64,000 nucleotides of DNA, taken from NCBI GenBank assembly GCA_965196605.1, contig CBDAKK010000008.1, positions 868,001 through 932,000 on the forward strand, written 5' to 3'. Shown piece by piece: positions 42,029 through 52,440 of the stretch. The translations under genes were made by a program, and so were the position numbers. The notes below the pieces were generated by a model that was given only the letters and a program-made list of their open reading frames with translations, searched no databases and was not told the origin of the DNA. Each line of letters opens with the position of its first letter. The first letter of the stretch is position 1. Origin of the DNA: CBDAKK01 sp965196605. Lineage in GTDB: Bacteria; Spirochaetota; Spirochaetia; WTKD01; G963693115.

Positions 42029-44740
42029 CTATGCGGCGCTACTTATAACGCTGCGGGGCTTGCTACCTTGCTGTGGCCCTATAATGCCTTGCATCTCCAT
42101 AGTTTCTATGAGCCTTGAGGCGCGGTTGTACCCTATTCTAAAGCGACGCTGCAGGTAGGAGGCAGAGGCCTTATTGGTATCGCGCACTTCACGCACGGCA
42201 TCATTCCACAGCGGATCTTCAGAGCCCTCATAGCTTTCACGCATATCTTCACCATCTGAAAATAACTCGTCTTCATCTACGTAATCAGGCTCGCCGCCAA
42301 CTGCCTTTACGTGAGAGACAACGCGCGAAACCTCCTCTTCAGAAAGGAATGCACCTTGTATGCGTAGTGGGTACAAGTCGCTTGCCGATGAAAAGAGCAT
42401 GTCGCCGCGCCCTAAAAGTTTATCTGCGCCGTTTTGGTCGAGAATGATGCGTGAGTCGGTTTTGCTAGCAACCATAAAGGCAATGCGAGAGGGGATGTTT
42501 GCCTTGATAATGCCTGTTATGACGTCTGTGGAGGGACGCTGCGTTGCCAAGACAAGATGTATGCCAACCGCACGTGACTTTGCCGCAATGCGCGCAACAA
42601 GCGTTTCTATTTCCTTGCTGCACGTGAGCATGAGGTCGGCAAATTCGTCTATGACTATGACAAGGTATGGCATGCGCGCGGCCTTTGCCACATTTTGCGA
42701 GGCCATTTTCGCGTTATAGCTGCGTATTTCACGTACCCCATGCGCGCCCAAACGCTGGTAACGCCGCTCCATTTCTTCCACGCACCAACGCAAGGCCTGT
42801 ACGGAACGTTCGGGGTCGTCAATTACTGGGGTGAGTAGATGCGCTATGTCGTTGTAAAAGTTCAGCTCGACAGTCTTGGGGTCTATGAGTAAAAGCTTGA
42901 GCTCTGTGGGGTCACAACGAAATAAAAGCGAGCATAACAAGGTGTTGATGCATACGGACTTACCGCTACCGGTCGCCCCTGCTATAAGCAAGTGAGGCAT
43001 GCGCGACAAGTCGGAGACTTGTACAGAGCCCGCGACGTCTTTTCCTAACACCAAGGGTAGGGCGGTATCCTTGCTGTGAAATTTTTTGTTCGCGATAAGC
43101 TCCGAAAGTGAAACAACATCGCGCACAGTATTAGGTACCTCTATGCCTACTGCCTCCTTGCCCGGAATGGGCGCTACAATACGAATGCTGGAGGCCGCAA
43201 GACGCAATGCAATGTTATCGCTTAAGGCAACTATGCGACTCAAGCGCACGCCCGGCGCGGGCAGTATTTCAAACATGGTTACCACGGGGCCACGACAATA
43301 CGAAGTAACCTTTGCGTCAATAGCAAATTCTTTCAGCGTCTCCTCTAGTTTTTTTCCAATACTTTCAACTGCTTGCACATCTACCACACTTTCTTCAGAG
43401 GGGGGATTTAATACGCCGTGTATGGGGATGAGATACTTCCCTGTTTTCTTGTTTTGCTTCTTGGGTGCTGGTGCTAGGCCTGAAAATTCATGCGCCACGT
43501 TTCGTGTAAGCGTAAATTCACTGCGCGCAGTAACGGGTGCATCATCCATGCTTTGCGCATCATTAGGGTATTCATCATACGCTACTGCCTCATCATGAAT
43601 TTCGGTAGTATGCTCGTATGCTCTCTTCAATGAAAGTTTTTTTTTATCTTCAGCTTCTTCATCTTCCATAGCAACAGCGCTTTCAGAGGCCGTTTCATCA
43701 AGAAATGACGGGTCTGTAAATTCTTCTTCATCGGAAACAAGGTGAGGAACAAAGCTTTCTTCATCTTCGGACCTTCCCAGTTCTTGATACACATCTGGCG
43801 CATTTTCAAAGGTGCTCGCCCATTCATCACTCGCATGCTCATAGTAGTGTGCCTCGTCGTGAGAACCATCTCGTACATAGTTCATCGCAAGGTCTGAAGC
43901 AATGTAACCTTCAGCTCCTAAAGGCACAACATCTTGTATAGTCTCTTCTTCCAACTCTTGGTGCAGTTTGATGTCTTGCGCGTCACGTAATTTGTCGCGA
44001 TTAAATATAAGCAAATATCTATCATCCTGAGGACGCATCACGCGCACTTCAGGCTTGTACTGCGCACCCGCATGGTTCTGTGCATGCGTCTCAACCTTCA
44101 TGGTGTTGTATGTGTTCTCATTATGAGTGGCAGCTTCGGTAGTTGTTTCTTGCGCAGCTTCATCAGCTGCCGCATGTGGTTCTTGTTCTGTAGACAACGT
44201 AGCCGATTTTGTTGCTTCATCAGTGACCTTGCGTAACACAGTAGTAAGTTTTTTATAATTTTCAGAGACAGCATTTTTAATGTTAGCAGCAGCGCCCCCA
44301 CGCACACTAAGCGTGTTTTTCTGTGCAATGCTTGCGCACATGGCGTGAAATATAGCAATGCATACCATAAAGACTGAGCCCATAAAAAACCAAAAAACTA
44401 CCGAGGCACTTCTTCCAAAAAGTTGTACCGTTACCCAAAAAGGAGGCACTGCTGATGGTGGCTGCCAAAACATAATGTTAAATGCAATGCCGAACAACAA
44501 GAGTGGCACCACCACAAGCATAGGGCTTACCAACCTGTATAGGTGCGTGCGTCCAAATAAAAGCACCGCAAAAATCCAAAAAAACAGCAGTGGTGCGCCA
44601 AAGGCAGCATAGGAGTAGCTATTCCACAAAAGCATTCCAAGGTCGTTTTGTGCCCCCATAAGGCCTTGAACAACACTCATAAGCAAGGCCCCTCCCGCAA
44701 TGAGAAAAATACTTGATACGATAATTCGGGTAGTCTTCAT
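42029..44740 (-). CDS. ftsK: DNA translocase FtsK/SpoIIIE
   Basis: Septal DNA pump, 903 residues. Four N-terminal membrane helices (to about residue 145), a long acidic linker (about 170-430), then the motor: VTSYCRGPVVTMFEI, Walker A AGATGSGKSVC, Walker B VIVIDEFADLM, LATQRPS, and a C-terminal winged-helix gamma domain (ASYLQRRFRIGYNRASRLIETMEMQGII) that reads orienting DNA motifs. All motor residues look intact. Monocistronic on the minus strand. Confidence 0.95.
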   Translation of the reverse strand: MKTTRIIVSSIFLIAGGALLMSVVQGLMGAQNDLGMLLWNSYSYAAFGAPLLFFWIFAVLLFGRTHLYRLVSPMLVVVPLLLFGIAFNIMFWQPPSAVPPFWVTVQLFGRSASVVFWFFMGSVFMVCIAIFHAMCASIAQKNTLSVRGGAAANIKNAVSENYKKLTTVLRKVTDEATKSATLSTEQEPHAAADEAAQETTTEAATHNENTYNTMKVETHAQNHAGAQYKPEVRVMRPQDDRYLLIFNRDKLRDAQDIKLHQELEEETIQDVVPLGAEGYIASDLAMNYVRDGSHDEAHYYEHASDEWASTFENAPDVYQELGRSEDEESFVPHLVSDEEEFTDPSFLDETASESAVAMEDEEAEDKKKLSLKRAYEHTTEIHDEAVAYDEYPNDAQSMDDAPVTARSEFTLTRNVAHEFSGLAPAPKKQNKKTGKYLIPIHGVLNPPSEESVVDVQAVESIGKKLEETLKEFAIDAKVTSYCRGPVVTMFEILPAPGVRLSRIVALSDNIALRLAASSIRIVAPIPGKEAVGIEVPNTVRDVVSLSELIANKKFHSKDTALPLVLGKDVAGSVQVSDLSRMPHLLIAGATGSGKSVCINTLLCSLLFRCDPTELKLLLIDPKTVELNFYNDIAHLLTPVIDDPERSVQALRWCVEEMERRYQRLGAHGVREIRSYNAKMASQNVAKAARMPYLVIVIDEFADLMLTCSKEIETLVARIAAKSRAVGIHLVLATQRPSTDVITGIIKANIPSRIAFMVASKTDSRIILDQNGADKLLGRGDMLFSSASDLYPLRIQGAFLSEEEVSRVVSHVKAVGGEPDYVDEDELFSDGEDMRESYEGSEDPLWNDAVREVRDTNKASASYLQRRFRIGYNRASRLIETMEMQGIIGPQQGSKPRSVISSAA

Positions 44741-44836
44741 ATTACTGAAGTCGGTATATTCTTAAAAAGCTAAATAAAATTTAGAGACGTTTTTATTCCA
44801 ACTATGTGGAAACATGGGGATACGTGTTTTAAAAAG

Positions 44837-45895
44837 CTAGAAGAGTACCCAATCCTTCATGTGTATACGCGTGGTTCTCTGCACATCCGTAGTCCAGTGT
44901 TTCGGCGCTATGACCATGCCTTTCTGGTCTTTTTTTTGATGCGGCAAAAAAACTTTGTGCAGCATGCCCGAACCCCACCAACTAAAGGAACTATTTGCCA
45001 ACACATGGTGAGAACACGCGCTCATGAGAATAAGCTCTTCGATATCAGAAAGCGAACCATCGCTTACATGTGAAACAAGCTTATAGGAGATTGAAGCGTC
45101 ATTTTGTTTGAGCGCGGGAATGAGCACATCTTCACACCACTTCGTATCATCGCTAAAAACAAGTACTGACATTGCGCCTTGTTTTAGCATAAGCTGCTTT
45201 TTTAAATGCGCTACGGCACATGCGTAATAATCAACACTGCATGGAGGGTATTCTTCCTCTGCATTGAGGTAGTCGGTTCTTCGCACATGCAAAGAGACAC
45301 TTGCACTACATGCTTGTACATACTCATGTGCACGCGTAAAGGGTGGGGTAGTTTTGGGCATACACAAAAAGTCTCTTTCGCTATTGTTAAGCAATTTTTC
45401 AACCATTGCCCCGTACTGCCAAAAGCCCTGTATAAAAACGGGTTGTGTGTTTTTCAATAGCCTCTCTGCTATTACCGGCACCATTGCTGCACACTCTCCA
45501 TTGTTTTCAGAGAGTAGCGCATCTTCAGAAAAAAAAAGGTAGCGCTGTGCCTTACTTGGTGCGGTGTAAGGACGCAGACGATGCAGCAGCTTCTCTCTAA
45601 AATTAAGCGTTGTGTGAATACGCTCTCCCAGTAGGGAAAACAATTTTTTGCGTGAACCTACAACGCTATCTTGAGCAATGCTTCCGTTTGTCTTGAGCAT
45701 GGAGTACAAGAGAAAACTTCTTTGCACGTCGCGCTGAACACTCGTGCCATCAAGCCATAGCTTGTATGGAGCGCGTGATGCATCAGCATGAGCGGAAAGT
45801 TCTGCAAAAAGCGCTTGCGCATAAGCATATTGAAAGAGCTGGTTCCCAAGCCCTCCCGCTAACTCTACAACTATGTTCTGCGTACCTACGGTCAT
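44837..45895 (-). CDS. GT11-family glycosyltransferase (alpha-1,2-fucosyltransferase-like)
   Basis: 352 residues from ATG 45895 (MTVGTQN); the upstream frame would need a TTG start. Family 11 motifs: VELAGGLGNQLFQYAYAQAL near the N terminus, SVSLHVRRTDYLN (the HxRRxDY donor site), VLVFSDDTKWCE, and ANSSFSWWGSGM. Such enzymes transfer fucose (or a related GDP-sugar) onto surface glycans. No GDP-fucose synthesis genes or other glycan genes are adjacent; the neighbouring aminotransferase is 34 bases upstream in the same direction. Confidence 0.88.
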   Translation of the reverse strand: MTVGTQNIVVELAGGLGNQLFQYAYAQALFAELSAHADASRAPYKLWLDGTSVQRDVQRSFLLYSMLKTNGSIAQDSVVGSRKKLFSLLGERIHTTLNFREKLLHRLRPYTAPSKAQRYLFFSEDALLSENNGECAAMVPVIAERLLKNTQPVFIQGFWQYGAMVEKLLNNSERDFLCMPKTTPPFTRAHEYVQACSASVSLHVRRTDYLNAEEEYPPCSVDYYACAVAHLKKQLMLKQGAMSVLVFSDDTKWCEDVLIPALKQNDASISYKLVSHVSDGSLSDIEELILMSACSHHVLANSSFSWWGSGMLHKVFLPHQKKDQKGMVIAPKHWTTDVQRTTRIHMKDWVLF

Positions 45896-45929
45896 GAAGC
45901 GCAAGCCTTCTGAGTACCCCAATAGTGAC

Positions 45930-47147
45930 CTATGCTGACTGGCTGTAATCTGATAGGAAATCCGCTAGTGCGTTCAATGCGTAGTCGAGGTCTTCTACTT
46001 TTGGCAGAATAACAAGGCGAAAATGGTCGGGGTCGTTCCAGTGGAATGCTCTACCATGCACCATGAGAATGTGCTTGGACTTCAAAAAATCGAGAATAAA
46101 TTTTTCGTCATCAGAAAGCGCGAAACGCTGCGTGTCTATCTTGGGAAAAATATACAAAGCACCCTTGGGCTTTACAAAAGATATGCCCGGTATGCGCTCA
46201 AGCAAGGCACACGCGCGTTCCCGTTGTTTATAAAGCCTCCCGTCCTTGCCTATGAGCGACTCAATACTTTGGTAGCCACCAAGAGATGCCTGCACCGCAT
46301 ATTGTGTTGGAACATTACTGCAAAGTCGCATTGATGAAAGAATGTCAAAGCCCGCGCGGTATTTTTCAAGCTGTTTGTAGGGGTCTTTAAAACACAGCCA
46401 GCCACAGCGAAACCCCGGCACGCGGTAGGCTTTTGAAAGCCCGCTTAAAAAGACGCAAGGGTAGTCTCCTGTGAGCGTTGCCATATTGTGCATTGGCACA
46501 TCATCGAAAATTATTTTTTCGTATATTTCATCCGCAAATATCAAAATGTTGTGTTTTATACATAAAGCGACAATCTCTTCTAATACCTCTTTGGAATAGA
46601 CCGCCCCCGTTGGGTTGTTGGGGTTTATTATAACAATAGCCTTAGTATTTTTTGTTATCAAGGATTCTATGCTTTGTACATCTGGCTGCCATTCATTTGC
46701 CTCATCACACTGATAATGCTTAGCAACGCCGCCGCTTAAGGTAACAGCTGCTGTCCACAAAGGGTAGTCGGGGGCGGGCACCAGCACTTCATCACTTGGG
46801 TTTAATAGTGCCTGCATGGCCATGACAATAAGTTCACTCACTCCATTGCCTATGTATACATCTTCTATGTCTACAAACACGCCTTTTTGTTGGTAATGCT
46901 GCATAATGGCCTTGCGAGCAGAAAATATACCCTTGCTATATACATATCCTTGTGCTTCACGCAAATTTTCGCGCACATCCTGCATAAGCTCTTCAGGACA
47001 CTCAAGTCCAAAGGGAAGCGTATTTCCAATATTGAGTTTGAGTATTTTATTTCCCTGCGCTTCAAGGCGCTGCGCCTCTTGTAAAACCCTGCCGCGTAAG
47101 TCGTAGCATACTCCATCGAGTTTTTTTGAATACGTCCAATACTTCAT
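45930..47147 (-). CDS. Class I PLP-dependent aminotransferase (alanine transaminase-like)
   Basis: Fold-type I aminotransferase of 405 residues. GNGVSELIVMAMQALL, INPNNPTGAVYSKEVL, ADEIYEKIIFDD and the PLP-lysine segment SGLSKAYRVPGFRCGW are present, and the start YSKKLDGVCYDLRGRVLQEAQRLEAQGNKILKLNIGN fits the AlaA/AlaT group. Likely catalyses alanine-glutamate transamination in the cytoplasm. Probably transcribed with the downstream GT11 gene. Confidence 0.9.
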   Translation of the reverse strand: MKYWTYSKKLDGVCYDLRGRVLQEAQRLEAQGNKILKLNIGNTLPFGLECPEELMQDVRENLREAQGYVYSKGIFSARKAIMQHYQQKGVFVDIEDVYIGNGVSELIVMAMQALLNPSDEVLVPAPDYPLWTAAVTLSGGVAKHYQCDEANEWQPDVQSIESLITKNTKAIVIINPNNPTGAVYSKEVLEEIVALCIKHNILIFADEIYEKIIFDDVPMHNMATLTGDYPCVFLSGLSKAYRVPGFRCGWLCFKDPYKQLEKYRAGFDILSSMRLCSNVPTQYAVQASLGGYQSIESLIGKDGRLYKQRERACALLERIPGISFVKPKGALYIFPKIDTQRFALSDDEKFILDFLKSKHILMVHGRAFHWNDPDHFRLVILPKVEDLDYALNALADFLSDYSQSA

Positions 47148-47271
47148 AATTAACCTACGTTTTTAGTATAGCCTAGATCTCAATATAACTCGATATTCAT
47201 ATAAAAGGTAGATTCACATTGTTGCGTGTTATGCTGTAACTTCAATATTACAGGCTTCTCTCCTTGTAAAA

Positions 47272-48303
47272 ATGAGATACTTTCCTATTTATTTAAATAG
47301 CATGAGTTTATTATTAATATTTATTTTCTTTTTGTTCGTGGCATGTGAAGAGCCACCAGTAGTTTCTTCTCAAAAGGTAGAGAAGCCCTTACTAGAGAAG
47401 CCGCTAAAATGGCACACACGCGTACTCAATGATAACTTAAGTATAAGCTCTCTTGCATTAGCTGCAACAGAAAGTATGCTCGTTGGTTCTTTTAATCCCT
47501 CTGAGTTCATTTATATTATGACTGTCCAAGGCGGTAGAGCTATATTCAATGACCCAGATGAGTATTCTAGAAGCAGAAAAACTATCAAGAGATTCTCGTA
47601 TATATTAGGCATCGCATTGAGCAGCAAAAATACCGTGTACTTTACGAAATCACAAGATTTTGCACCAAGCCCTACTAGTAGTTCAGTAATATATACTTTA
47701 AAAGATAATAAGGCTACCTTGTTAGCTGGTGGTGCTCATGGTACGAAGGATGATGTAGGTAAAGACGCTCAATTTCAAATGAAGCTCCATGTCCTTGCAT
47801 TGAGTACCGATGAAACCAAGCTCCATGTTGCGGATACGGGTAACGATGCAATACGAGTGGTGGAAATAGCAACTCAAAACGTAACAACACTTGTCCTCAA
47901 CGACAAAGCTGGCGGTAGTGTAGTCCTAAAAAGCCCTAGTGGTATTGCGGTGGGTGTAGATGACACCGTGTATGCGGTAACGGGAGAAAACAACATAGTG
48001 CTCATAACTGCCTCGTCTCCTACGGCGGGTACTGCGAGTACGCTTACCCTAGAGGGTAGTAACGCTGATTTGAATAAGCCTGATGATATAAAAGTAGACA
48101 AAGCGGGTGTGATGTATGTTGCGGACACGGGGAATAACCGCATAGTAAAGGTAAGACCCAATGCGGAAAAAACCGTGGGAACTGTTACAGAACTGCTAGG
48201 TGCTACAGCGCAGGTAAATGGCAAGGCGCTCAAAGCCCCAGAAGCGCTGGAAGTAAATAAGGCGGGTACGGCGGTCTATGTGGCTGACACGGGTCACGGG
48301 TAA
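47272..48303 (+). CDS. NHL-repeat lipoprotein, C terminus frameshifted
   Basis: 343 residues: signal peptide and lipobox (SLLLIFIFFLFVAC), then a beta-propeller of NHL repeats (KLHVADTGNDAIRVVEIATQ, SPSGIAVGVDDTVYAVTG, KPDDIKVDKAGVMYVADTGNNRIVKV, AVYVADTG). Probably an outer-surface or periplasmic binding protein. A 7-bp tandem duplication (CACGGGT at 48288-48294 and 48295-48301) shifts the frame and stops it at 48303; skipping one copy restores ADTGNKRVLRLDYKQ ending at TAG 48335-48337. The loss is 12 residues of the last blade, so the protein may be impaired or switched by slippage. Confidence 0.82.
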   Translation: MRYFPIYLNSMSLLLIFIFFLFVACEEPPVVSSQKVEKPLLEKPLKWHTRVLNDNLSISSLALAATESMLVGSFNPSEFIYIMTVQGGRAIFNDPDEYSRSRKTIKRFSYILGIALSSKNTVYFTKSQDFAPSPTSSSVIYTLKDNKATLLAGGAHGTKDDVGKDAQFQMKLHVLALSTDETKLHVADTGNDAIRVVEIATQNVTTLVLNDKAGGSVVLKSPSGIAVGVDDTVYAVTGENNIVLITASSPTAGTASTLTLEGSNADLNKPDDIKVDKAGVMYVADTGNNRIVKVRPNAEKTVGTVTELLGATAQVNGKALKAPEALEVNKAGTAVYVADTGHG

Positions 48304-48396
48304 TAAGCGTGTTTTGAGGTTGGATTACAAGCAGTAGTAACTTATTTTGCGCCCTAGGGTGGGGGTGCATTATGGACGCATGCTTCCTGCATGGAG

Positions 48397-49368
48397 CTAT
48401 GCGTAGCGAAAGACGAAGTCTTCTTTGTTCACGCCTTCTTGTTCTAAAATGCGCGTGAGTACTTGTTCGCGCGTGGGCGCATTTTGGTTTGCCCCCATGG
48501 CTTGAACAATAAACGAGGCTACGCCGTGTGCAAACGTCGCGCAGGCGCGGCTACTCCATTGGTGCGCAAGGGCGCATATAAAACCGCCCACAAAGGCGTC
48601 TCCCGCACCGGTGGTGTCTACTGCGCGCGCTATGGGGGTGGCGCTCACATGTCCGCTCCATGCTTGGGCGTGTACGTATGACCCCCGTTCTCCCAGTTTT
48701 ATTATGACGTTCCTCGCGCCCTTGTCCGCAAAGAATGCGGCAATCTCTTTTTCATCTTCAAGGCCGCTTATAGCCCGCGCTTCTTCGTAGCTGGGTATAA
48801 AGTAATCCGTGTAAGGTAGTATGGGCATCATAAGCTTCTTCCAGTCTGCCACTGCGCTCCAGCAGGTGTCCACAAGCGTGGTGCAACTATTGCTCTGCGC
48901 TTGTTGTAGGAGTGACGCAAGTGGTTCACCGTCCAGCTTTGGCAGCGCGAGCGTTGAGCCTATGTGCACAATGTCAGCAGAAAAAATACACTGCGTATTC
49001 AAGTCTTCGTATTGTAAAGACTGACTACCTCCGGGGTATGCGAGAAAACTGCGTTCCCCACTGCTGTCTAGGAGCACAACGGTGCATGAAGTACTGACGT
49101 TTTGCTTTTGCACTACGTGGTCTATGTTCACGTTTTTTTCTTGCATGTCGCGCAGTATAAACTGCCCAAAAATGTCTGCGCCCACCACGCCTATGAGCGA
49201 TGCGTCTTCTTGCAGTTTTGCAAGTACCACCGCAGTGTTAAGCGCGCAACCACCGGTGGCGAGGGTGTAAGCATCAATGGGCATGAGCGTGCCTTTTTTA
49301 GGCAAGGAGTCCACGGGCTTTATAAGAATGTCGGAAATCATCATTCCTATGGAGACTATTTTTTTCAT
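48397..49368 (-). CDS. PfkB-family carbohydrate kinase
   Basis: Ribokinase-fold sugar kinase, 323 residues. TGGCALNTAVVLAKL is the N-terminal PfkB signature, and AVDTTGAGDAFVGGF (251-257, catalytic Asp257) the C-terminal one; the anion-hole region is intact. The sugar cannot be identified. Next to a class II aldolase (4 bases upstream in the same operon) and across the repeat array from a sugar ABC importer, so it probably phosphorylates the imported sugar before aldol cleavage. Confidence 0.9.
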   Translation of the reverse strand: MKKIVSIGMMISDILIKPVDSLPKKGTLMPIDAYTLATGGCALNTAVVLAKLQEDASLIGVVGADIFGQFILRDMQEKNVNIDHVVQKQNVSTSCTVVLLDSSGERSFLAYPGGSQSLQYEDLNTQCIFSADIVHIGSTLALPKLDGEPLASLLQQAQSNSCTTLVDTCWSAVADWKKLMMPILPYTDYFIPSYEEARAISGLEDEKEIAAFFADKGARNVIIKLGERGSYVHAQAWSGHVSATPIARAVDTTGAGDAFVGGFICALAHQWSSRACATFAHGVASFIVQAMGANQNAPTREQVLTRILEQEGVNKEDFVFRYA

Positions 49369-49372
49369 GTGC

Positions 49373-50218
49373 TTATGCTTTGCCGGAACTCATGAACATG
49401 TCCATGTGCTCCATGGTCTTTTCGTACACGGCTTGAATGACGTGTTGTTGCACTTTTACAAAGGAGTTTTCTTGATACACTTCAAAGGCGGGCATTGCTT
49501 GCATACGCTGTGTTGCAAGCCCGTAGTTTGCCGTCGCAATGTTAATTTTGCTCACCCCGCGTGCTATGCATTTTCTAAAGCCTTCTTGGTCTATGCCTGA
49601 ACCGCCGTGTAGCACTATAGGACGTCCAACTTGTGCATGAATGGTTTCTAATAGCTCGTACTGTATGTTTGGCTCACCCTTATACGGACCATGAACATTT
49701 CCAATGGACACGGCGAGCACGTCGGGTTCTACTGCTTCACAAAAGGCTTTTGCCTCTTCTGGTACAGTGAAAAAGTTAGGGTTACTTCCTCCACCTTCGT
49801 CGTTTAAGCAGCCTATTTCCGCCTCCACGCTTACGCCTTTGCTGCGCGCGTAGTCTGCAACTTTTTTGCTGTACTCTATATTTTGCGCAAGCGGGTAGGC
49901 TGATGCGTCCACCATCACGGAAGTAAAGCCAAGTTCTATGGCTTGCTGTGCGTATTCAAAGGTTTCCCCGTGGTCGAGGTGTACCGCAACGGGTACCGTG
50001 GCTTTGCGGGCAGCGGCAACGAGCGCAGGACCTATGAGCGCCAGTGGTGCAATCGAGTCTCGTACTTGCGCCATCTGCAAAATAAGCGGCGAGCGTTTTT
50101 CCTCTGCTGCCTTTATTATACCTTGCAATGCGTCGGTGTTTAGCACATTGTACGCACCAACGCCGTAGCCCACACTGTGTGCGGCATATAAAATTTCTTT
50201 CATGCTAATAAGCGGCAT
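49373..50218 (-). CDS. Class II (zinc) ketose-bisphosphate aldolase
   Basis: 281-residue Zn-dependent aldolase of the FbaA/GatY/KbaY family. VAVHLDHGETFEYA provides catalytic Asp82 and zinc His83, with further ligands in SIGNVHGPYKGEP and VLHGGSGI; KINIATANY binds the phosphate. Cleaves a ketose (bis)phosphate to dihydroxyacetone phosphate plus an aldehyde; whether its substrate is fructose-1,6-bisphosphate or tagatose-1,6-bisphosphate cannot be read. GGAGA precedes ATG 50218. First gene of the aldolase-kinase operon. Confidence 0.9.
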   Translation of the reverse strand: MPLISMKEILYAAHSVGYGVGAYNVLNTDALQGIIKAAEEKRSPLILQMAQVRDSIAPLALIGPALVAAARKATVPVAVHLDHGETFEYAQQAIELGFTSVMVDASAYPLAQNIEYSKKVADYARSKGVSVEAEIGCLNDEGGGSNPNFFTVPEEAKAFCEAVEPDVLAVSIGNVHGPYKGEPNIQYELLETIHAQVGRPIVLHGGSGIDQEGFRKCIARGVSKINIATANYGLATQRMQAMPAFEVYQENSFVKVQQHVIQAVYEKTMEHMDMFMSSGKA

Positions 50219-50580
50219 ATCTTCTCCAGTTCACAATATATTAAGGGTGTATAAAACAATTTTATTGTATCACACAATTAGTAGGTAATTCTTAACCCCT
50301 CAGTGTTTGTTGCAATACATGCTGTCGGTTTCCGCTCGCCGCCCTTTGTTTGTGCAGTAGCGCCTGTGCCTTTGTGGGGGCGTGCCCCCACAAAGGCTTT
50401 TGCTATAAGCTCCATCTCTGTGTCGCGTTGCGACACTTATTTTAATCGTTTCTAGCCGCACCATCCATGGCAGTCTATGCGTCCCATCCATGGGACGACT
50501 GTCGCGCTTGTCAGCGCTCCCGACTTTGGTGTGAGTACTCCATTTCTGCTACGCTGCGCTCCGCAATCTGAATGCCAGCA
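50219..50580. repeat. Gap with palindrome and repeat modules
   Basis: No gene. Promoter for the aldolase operon must lie here. A 30-bp near-perfect palindrome (14-bp arms GCCTTTGTGGGGGC / GCCCCCACAAAGGC around GT) spans 50368-50397. Bases 50455-50490 contain the CATCCATGGCAGTCTATGCG module shared with 19030-19060. Confidence 0.7.
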
Positions 50581-52440
50581 CCCCCTCGCTACGCTTGTGA
50601 CTTTGGTTCTTTCTTCATAATTGCTCTTGTATCTTGTTCCCTATGGCGTAGCCCCGCAACTGCACCACTTCTTTTTCTTTTTTTCTTTGGTACCTTTCTT
50701 TTTTCTTTTTGAAAAAAGAAAAAAGAAAGTACAGCCGTCCGAGGCGTTATCATAGTGCATTCCGCTGCTTGGCAACAAAAGACGCTCATGCAATACCGCT
50801 GGTAGCATGCTACTGCATATGCAAATACCGCGTCTTACCCAAAGGAGGGCTGTGGGGGGACACTCCCCCCACAAGGCAATATGCAATAGTTTGTACCCCC
50901 TCGCTACGCTTGTGACTTTGGTTCTTTCTTCATAATTGCTCTGTATCTTGTTCCCTATGGCGTAGCCCCGCAACTGCACCACTTCTTTTTCTTTTTTTCT
51001 TTGGTACCTTTCTTTTTTCTTTTTGAAAAAAGAAAAAAGAAAGTACAGCCGTCCGAGGCGTTATCATAGTGCATTCCGCTGCTTGGCAACAAAAGACGCT
51101 CATGCAATACCGCTGGTAGCATGCTACTGCATATGCAAATACCGCGTCTTACCCAAAGGGGGGCTGTGGGGGGACACTCCCCCCACAAGGCAATATGCAA
51201 TAGTTTGCACCCCCTCGCTACGCTTGTGACTTTGGTTCTTTCTTCATAATTGCTCTTGTATCTTGTTCCCTATGGCGTAGCCCCGCAACTGCACCACTTC
51301 TTTTTCTTTTTTTCTTTGGTACCTTTCTTTTTTCTTTTTGAAAAAAGAAAAAAGAAAGTACAGCCGTCCGAGGCGTTATCATAGTGCATTCCGCTGCTTG
51401 GCAACAAAAGACGCTCATGCAATACCGCTGGTAGCATGCTACTGCATATGCAAATACCGCGTCTTACCCAAAGGGGGGCTGTGGGGGGACACTCCCCCCA
51501 CAAGGCAATATGCAATAGTTTGTACCCCCTCGCTACGCTTGTGACTTTGGTTCTTTCTTCATAATTGCTCTGTATCTTGTTCCCTATGGCGTAGCCCCGC
51601 AACTGCACCACTTCTTTTTCTTTTTTTCTTTGGTACCTTTCTTTTTTCTTTTTGAAAAAAGAAAAAAGAAAGTACAGCCGTCCGAGGCGTTATCATAGTG
51701 CATTCCGCTGCTTGGCAACAAAAGACGCTCATGCAATACCGCTGGTAGCATGCTACTGCATATGCAAATACCGCGTCTTACCCAAAGGGGGGCTGTGGGG
51801 GGACACTCCCCCCACAAGGCAATATGCAATAGTTTGTACCCCCTCGCTACGCTTGTGACTTTGGTTCTTTCTTCATAATTGCTCTGTATCTTGTTCCCTA
51901 TGGCGTAGCCCCGCAACTGCACCACTTCTTTTTCTTTTTTTCTTTGGTACCTTTCTTTTTTCTTTTTGAAAAAAGAAAAAAGAAAGTACAGCCGTCCGAG
52001 GCGTTATCATAGTGCATTCCGCTGCTTGGCAACAAAAGACGCTCATGCAATACCGCTGGTAGCATGCTACTGCATATGCAAATACCGCGTCTTACCCAAA
52101 GGGGGGCTGTGGGGGGACACTCCCCCCACAAGGCAATATGCAATAGTTTGTACCCCCTCGCTACGCTTGTGACTTTGGTTCTTTCTTCATAATTGCTCTG
52201 TATCTTGTTCCCTATGGCGTAGCCCCGCAACTGCACCACTTCTTTTTCTTTTTTTCTTTGGTACCTTTCTTTTTTCTTTTTGAAAAAAGAAAAAAGAAAG
52301 TACAGCCGTCCGAGGCGTTATCATAGTGCATTCCGCTGCTTGGCAACAAAAGACGCTCATGCAATACCGCTGGTAGCATGCTACTGCATATGTAAATACC
52401 GCGTCTTACCGAAAGGGGGCGTGGGGGATACTCCCCACAA
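50581..52440. repeat. Six-unit tandem array, ~314-bp period
   Basis: Units start near 50581, 50896, 51210, 51525, 51839 and 52153 and are almost identical (differences include TTGCTCTTG versus TTGCTCTG, and AAAGGAGGG versus AAAGGGGGG). Each unit holds the CTCGCTACGCTTGTGACTTTGG module, CCCTATGGCGTAGCC, a homopyrimidine/homopurine hairpin (first at 50690-50732), CAGCCGTCCGAGG, GCTGGTAGCATGCTACTGC and a GC hairpin TGTGGGGGGA-CAC-TCCCCCCACA. The last unit ends in a different GC hairpin (GTGGGG...CCCCAC). It separates the divergent aldolase-kinase and ABC-importer units. Confidence 0.92.

Noticed and set aside
50641..52239. Repeated 113- and 68-codon ORFs in the 314-bp units
   Set aside because: They read through homopurine hairpins (runs of Lys, Phe) on opposite strands of the same sequence, with no ribosome sites. 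They are by-products of a non-coding tandem repeat.
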